Shown here one piece after another: positions 60,579 to 64,000 of a stretch of DNA of 64,000 nucleotides (position 1 is its first letter; each line of letters starts with the position of its first letter). The notes under the pieces are model-generated. The model worked only from the letters and a program-made list of their open reading frames with translations. It was not told the origin of the DNA and made no database searches. Both the position numbers and the translations under genes were made by a program. This DNA is from Dinghuibacter silviterrae (lineage in GTDB: Bacteria > Bacteroidota > Bacteroidia > Chitinophagales > Chitinophagaceae), in contig NZ_SODV01000001.1 of NCBI RefSeq assembly GCF_004366355.1, positions 2,604,001-2,668,000 of the forward strand, given 5' to 3'.

Positions 60579-62945
60579 CTATTCCGACCGCAGGGTCTTC
60601 ACCGGATTGGCCGTAGCCGCACGCACCGCCGAATACCCGATGGTCGCCCCCGTGACCCCTGCCGACCCACCGATGGCCAGCAGGAAAAAGCCCGCGCCTA
60701 AGTGGATCCGGTAGGCGTATTGTTCCAGCCATCCGTGGGTAAAGTACCAGCCAAGGGGACCGGCGATCGCAAAAGCAACCAGGATCAGGATGGAAAATTC
60801 ACCGGTCAGCAGGTAGACAATCTGCCCGATCCTTGCGCCCAATACTTTCCGGATACCGATTTCCTTGTTCCGGCGGACGGCCATAAAAGAGATCAGGCCG
60901 TAAAGCCCCAGACACGAGATAAAGAGGGCAATCGCGGAAAAAACCTTGTAGAGCTTCGAAAGCTGGTCTTCCTGCCGGTAGGCGTCGGCGATCGTCTGGT
61001 CGAGGAAGGTATACTCGAACAGGTAATCCGGATACAGGTGATCCCAGACGGCCGCTATATGGGCGATGGCCTGCCGTGCTTTCCCCGCCTCGATTTTTAT
61101 ACTGGCCGTCGAATACACGTCTTTATAGGTGGCCATCACGATAGGGGGGACGGGATCCCGCAACGAGTTGGAGTGGAAATCGCGGAGCACACCCACGATG
61201 GGGTAGAGCCTACCGGCTACCCGGATCGGGGTTCCGATGGCTTTCTGCGGACTACCCAGCCCCGCCTGTTTGATAAACGTCTCGTTGACGACGTATTCCC
61301 GGGGTGTGTCGGATGGGTAATAGGGTCTGCCTGCCGCAAATTGCATGTCATATAAGGAGAAAAAAGCAGGGTCTTCCGCTTTGTAGTTGATGATCACGTC
61401 GGGCTTCCGGCTGTGGTTGGACGCCAATTGCATATCGGTATACCAGTCGCCGTTGCCCGAAGGCGCGGAGATGCCAAAGCTGACGGCTTTGATCGCGGGG
61501 TCCTGGAGCAACTGGCTGCGCAGGACGTCGAGTTTGCTATGGCTTAGGCTATCGCCTGGAAAAGAAGCCGTAATCACTTCCGTCTTATCGAATCCTAAGT
61601 AAGCGTTTTTGACATAGTTCATCTGCGTAACCACCACCAGGGTCCCGATGACCAGGACCTGGGCGATCACCAGTTGAAAAACGACCAGGACCTTCCGGAG
61701 GGAAATGCCCTTGCCGGACCGGAGCGCTACCCCGCCTTTGAGGACCTGGGCGGGTCTGAAGCCAGACAGGACCAGGGCCGGGTAAAACCCGGACATAAGG
61801 GTGAGGGCAAAGGCGATCAGCACCCCAAACCACAGCAGTTCCGGTACCTTCATGCTGAGGGGCACCTTCAAAAGGTCGTTGAGCGCAGGCAGGACCAGGG
61901 CGGCCACCCCTGCGGCCAGCAAGAGGGCGCACAGACAGGTGAGCGCCGTCTCCCCCAAAAACTGGATCAGCAATTGCCTCCGGGTTCCCCCCAGGACCTT
62001 CCGGACGCCGACTTCCCTGGCCCGGGTGGCGGCCTGCGCGGTGGACAGGTTGATAAAATTCACGGAGGCGACGACGAGGAGGAAAAGCCCAATTAATGCC
62101 AGGGCGCGGCTGAGGTCTCTGGAAAAAGTCACTCCATTGAAGTTCCCCAGACGGGGATCGTGGTGCACCTCGCGCAGGGGTTGGAGGAGGAAGGAGTAAC
62201 CTCTGCCTTCTACCGGGATGTGCTTTTGCATAAACGCCGGCAAAAGGGCCTCGAACTGCGCAGCCGTTTCCCCCGGGCGCAGCAGGACAAAACAGCAATA
62301 ACTGTCGTTGATATTAAACCAATTGTCCATGTTGAGTCCCTTTCTCAATGTCGCATAAGACACAACAACGCTCAGGGGGAAGTCGGTATTGACGGGTGGG
62401 TTTTCCAAAATACCGGTGACCTTCATGTCTTCGCCATAAAGATGAAGGGTCCGGCCGATCGCCTTTGTCCAATCCCCAAAATATTTGGTGGCGGCTTCCC
62501 GGGTGACGGCCACGTTGTCGAATACGTCCGGGAGCGAGCCAGCGAGGAAGGGGAAGCGGAACATCCCGAAAAAGGAAGGGTCTGCGCAAAACACGTGCTT
62601 TTCCTTGAATTTCCGGTTGCCCGGTGCGGTGACCTGTACGTTCCAGTCCCCATTGATCACACATACTTTTTGAAGTTGGGGAAAATCCGCCCTGAGCCCT
62701 TCCGGCACGGGAAATGGAACCCCCGTCCGGTAGTCCCGGTCGGTGGGATTTTTGCCCGCGCGGACCACGCGGTAGATCCGGTCCTTGTCCGGGTGGAAAT
62801 TGTCAAAGCTGTCCTCGTACCGCAGGACCAGGAAGATCAGCAGACAGGCGGCCAGCCCGACGACCAGCCCGGGTATGTTGACAAGTGCGTGGGTTTTGTG
62901 GGCCACCAGGTTGCGGAGGGCGGCCTTCAGGTAGTTTCGCAGCAT
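60579..62945 (-). CDS. FtsX/MacB-type ABC transporter permease
   Basis: This 788-residue paralogue of the protein at 23360-25804 has the same layout. A first helix near 20-40 is followed by a periplasmic domain to about 270. A first FtsX core (ATRAREVGVRKVLGGTRRQLL), a second periplasmic domain, and a second core (RRNKEIGIRKVLGARIGQIVYLL) lead to helices at the C terminus (ending NPVKTLRSE). No ATPase gene is nearby, so it must pair with one encoded elsewhere or act alone. It converges on the HAD gene with 16 bp between, where a short GC hairpin (60566-60579) abuts the stop. Confidence 0.88.
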   Translation of the reverse strand: MLRNYLKAALRNLVAHKTHALVNIPGLVVGLAACLLIFLVLRYEDSFDNFHPDKDRIYRVVRAGKNPTDRDYRTGVPFPVPEGLRADFPQLQKVCVINGDWNVQVTAPGNRKFKEKHVFCADPSFFGMFRFPFLAGSLPDVFDNVAVTREAATKYFGDWTKAIGRTLHLYGEDMKVTGILENPPVNTDFPLSVVVSYATLRKGLNMDNWFNINDSYCCFVLLRPGETAAQFEALLPAFMQKHIPVEGRGYSFLLQPLREVHHDPRLGNFNGVTFSRDLSRALALIGLFLLVVASVNFINLSTAQAATRAREVGVRKVLGGTRRQLLIQFLGETALTCLCALLLAAGVAALVLPALNDLLKVPLSMKVPELLWFGVLIAFALTLMSGFYPALVLSGFRPAQVLKGGVALRSGKGISLRKVLVVFQLVIAQVLVIGTLVVVTQMNYVKNAYLGFDKTEVITASFPGDSLSHSKLDVLRSQLLQDPAIKAVSFGISAPSGNGDWYTDMQLASNHSRKPDVIINYKAEDPAFFSLYDMQFAAGRPYYPSDTPREYVVNETFIKQAGLGSPQKAIGTPIRVAGRLYPIVGVLRDFHSNSLRDPVPPIVMATYKDVYSTASIKIEAGKARQAIAHIAAVWDHLYPDYLFEYTFLDQTIADAYRQEDQLSKLYKVFSAIALFISCLGLYGLISFMAVRRNKEIGIRKVLGARIGQIVYLLTGEFSILILVAFAIAGPLGWYFTHGWLEQYAYRIHLGAGFFLLAIGGSAGVTGATIGYSAVRAATANPVKTLRSE

Positions 62946-62999
62946 ACGTCTTTGGCCTCCAAGAGGATGCCAATGCGTAGTATGCTGTTTTTTAATGCC

Positions 63000-63614
63000 T
63001 TAGTGCGCCCGCGCCGTCCGGTTTTGATACAATTCCAGGCGTTCCCGTACGCTGCCGAACCATTCGTGTCTCAGGATACTGAAATACACCGTGTTTCTTC
63101 TAAACCCGTCGTACCCGATCTTATAGTGCCGGAGCGTGCCTTCGTAGGTGGCGCCGATGCCTAGGATCGCCGTGCGTGAGCGCATGTTTCTTTCGTCTGT
63201 CCGGAGCTCCACGCGTTCGGCCCCCAGTTCTTCAAAGGCATACCGGAGCATGAGGAATTTGTTGTTCCGGTTCAACCCCGTCCGGTGGTAGGGCAGGCCC
63301 ATCCATGTCCAGCCAATCTCCAGGCGTTCGTCCGCGTCCACGATAGAAGCGTAACTGGTGCAGCCCGCGTATTTCCCGCTGGTCTTGTCGACGATGAGGA
63401 AGGGGTAGCGGATTTTTTGCGCTTTTTCCTCCATCGCCGTTTGTAGGTAGTCCCACAACATCCGCGGACTATGGATCGGTGCGGTCGAGTACCGCATCAG
63501 GTCCGGGTCGGAGCAGGCCGCTTCCAGCAGGCCCTCTGCATCGGTTAATTGCAGAGGCCTGAGCAGGGAGCGATTGTTTTCCAGGCAAATGTCTTTGTCG
63601 AAGGGGAAAGTCAT
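63000..63614 (-). CDS. GNAT-family N-acetyltransferase, RimJ/RimL-like
   Basis: This encodes 204 residues starting MTFPFDKD. The opening NRSLLRPLQLTDAEGLLEAACSD and the later LEIGWTWMGLPYHRTGLNRNNKFLMLRYAFEELGAERVELRTDERNMRSRTAI follow the acetyltransferase_3 (RimJ/RimL) pattern, with acetyl-CoA binding in the HRTGLNRN turn. It could acetylate a ribosomal-protein N terminus, a small molecule or an antibiotic. ATG 63614 was chosen over the open upstream frame because a TAnnTTTG box lies just before it and the conserved part begins here. Confidence 0.87.
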   Translation of the reverse strand: MTFPFDKDICLENNRSLLRPLQLTDAEGLLEAACSDPDLMRYSTAPIHSPRMLWDYLQTAMEEKAQKIRYPFLIVDKTSGKYAGCTSYASIVDADERLEIGWTWMGLPYHRTGLNRNNKFLMLRYAFEELGAERVELRTDERNMRSRTAILGIGATYEGTLRHYKIGYDGFRRNTVYFSILRHEWFGSVRERLELYQNRTARAH

Positions 63615-63618
63615 GTTG

Positions 63619-63626
63619 CAAAAGTA
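63619..63626 (-). promoter_or_regulatory. Candidate -7 box of the acetyltransferase gene
   Basis: TACTTTTG on the minus strand fully matches TAnnTTTG and ends 4 bp before the ATG at 63614, so the message would be leaderless or nearly so. I see no -33 TTG at the right distance. The rest of 63627-63743 is GC-rich with short palindromes and no gene I can support. Confidence 0.45.
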
Positions 63627-63743
63627 AGGACTTGCTGGCCCGTTGGTATAGTCCAGAATCGAGATGGCTGGTAGTCCAGTGGCGCCCAGTGCCGCCCGCC
63701 GGCGGCGCTCGCCTTTGCGCCACCGCGCGGCGGCTCTCACACG

Positions 63744-64000
63744 CTAGTGCGTCACCTTATCGAGAAACACCTCCACCGCATAGGTGGACAACTGCCCCGA
63801 GGGCCCATTGAGGGTATAATCGAAGGCATGCGTAGCCCAGGGAAGAGACAGGAAGTAGTGCGGAACGCCGAGCGCGGTTAGTTTGGCATCCAGACGGACG
63901 CTGTGTTCATAGGCTACCACCACGTCGTTGCGTCCATGGATCAGCAGGGTAGGCGGGGCGTGGGGATCCACGGCTTCCAACGGAGAGCTGGCGACGTAGT
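63744..64000 (-). CDS. Alpha/beta hydrolase, C-terminal part only
   Basis: The frame is open to the right edge of the window, so the N-terminal part lies outside. The visible 85 residues carry the last two members of the catalytic triad: Asp in LLIHGRNDVVV and His in PWATHAFDY. The pattern (PPTLLIHGRND, then SVRLDAKLTALGVPHYFLSLP) is typical of dienelactone-hydrolase or esterase/lipase-like alpha/beta hydrolases that act on small esters. The nucleophile cannot be seen here. The TTG at 63980 is internal, not the start. Confidence 0.8.
   Translation of the reverse strand, partial: YVASSPLEAVDPHAPPTLLIHGRNDVVVAYEHSVRLDAKLTALGVPHYFLSLPWATHAFDYTLNGPSGQLSTYAVEVFLDKVTH

Noticed and set aside
1-64000. 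Search by eye for tRNA, rRNA, insertion sequences, prophage and attachment sites
   Set aside because: I saw no transposase or integrase gene, cloverleaf, rRNA block or direct-repeat-bounded island.

Overview
The window looks like a chromosome segment from a GC-rich member of the Bacteroidota, most likely a Chitinophagaceae-type soil saprophyte. Four things point there: SusC/SusD outer-membrane pairs, FecI/FecR-type sigma and anti-sigma pairs, a LytS/LytTR two-component system, and recurrent promoter boxes of the form TAnnTTTG with almost no Shine-Dalgarno sequences. The family-level placement is inference. I saw no rRNA, tRNA, insertion sequence, prophage or CRISPR array.

Layout, left to right. 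Positions 1-5200 hold a partial membrane protein, an ABC exporter, a secreted protein of unknown function, a small two-gene module (GNAT-like protein plus a 55-residue protein) head to head with a CbpA-type co-chaperone, and its modulator CbpM. Positions 5242-8019 encode a beta-propeller/phosphoesterase fusion. Positions 8091-16780 are a polysaccharide utilization locus with sigma, anti-sigma, SusC, SusD and two GH43 enzymes, predicted to target arabinan. Next come a fatty-acid desaturase (16862-17926) and three secreted proteins on the minus strand (17923-20530). Positions 20557-23265 carry a putative leader-peptide attenuator, a Bcs1-like AAA ATPase and an RtcB RNA ligase.

The middle holds an FtsX-type permease (23360-25804), a TonB receptor with a beta-helix lipoprotein (26063-29973), a GH3 glycosidase (30081-32372), a second beta-propeller/phosphoesterase (32369-34750), a 33-bp tandem repeat, the molybdate transporter modABC (34927-37012), two TonB-type barrels (37059-41723) and a LytS/LytTR pair (41889-43683). 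Positions 43687-49842 encode a PepSY-like protein, a heterodimeric ABC exporter with one degenerate ATP site, a TetR-fabF operon with a clear operator, and a 53-residue histidine-rich secreted peptide. A DUF4399 lipoprotein follows.

Positions 50537-59872 are a second polysaccharide locus (sigma, anti-sigma, STN-bearing SusC, SusD, SusE-like, GH76), predicted to target alpha-1,6-mannan. The right end has a HAD phosphatase, a second FtsX-type permease, a GNAT acetyltransferase and the 3' part of an alpha/beta hydrolase.

The most interesting candidates for undescribed biology are: the leader upstream of AAA-rtcB, where a 30-codon ORF contains a sequence complementary to the rising arm of an intrinsic terminator; the small GNAT-like module abutting the co-chaperone operon; a 19-bp hairpin between cbpA and cbpM with a promoter-like box spanning its apex; and a hairpin with the start codon of a lipoprotein gene at its loop. 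None of these could be tested here by alignment, folding or expression data.
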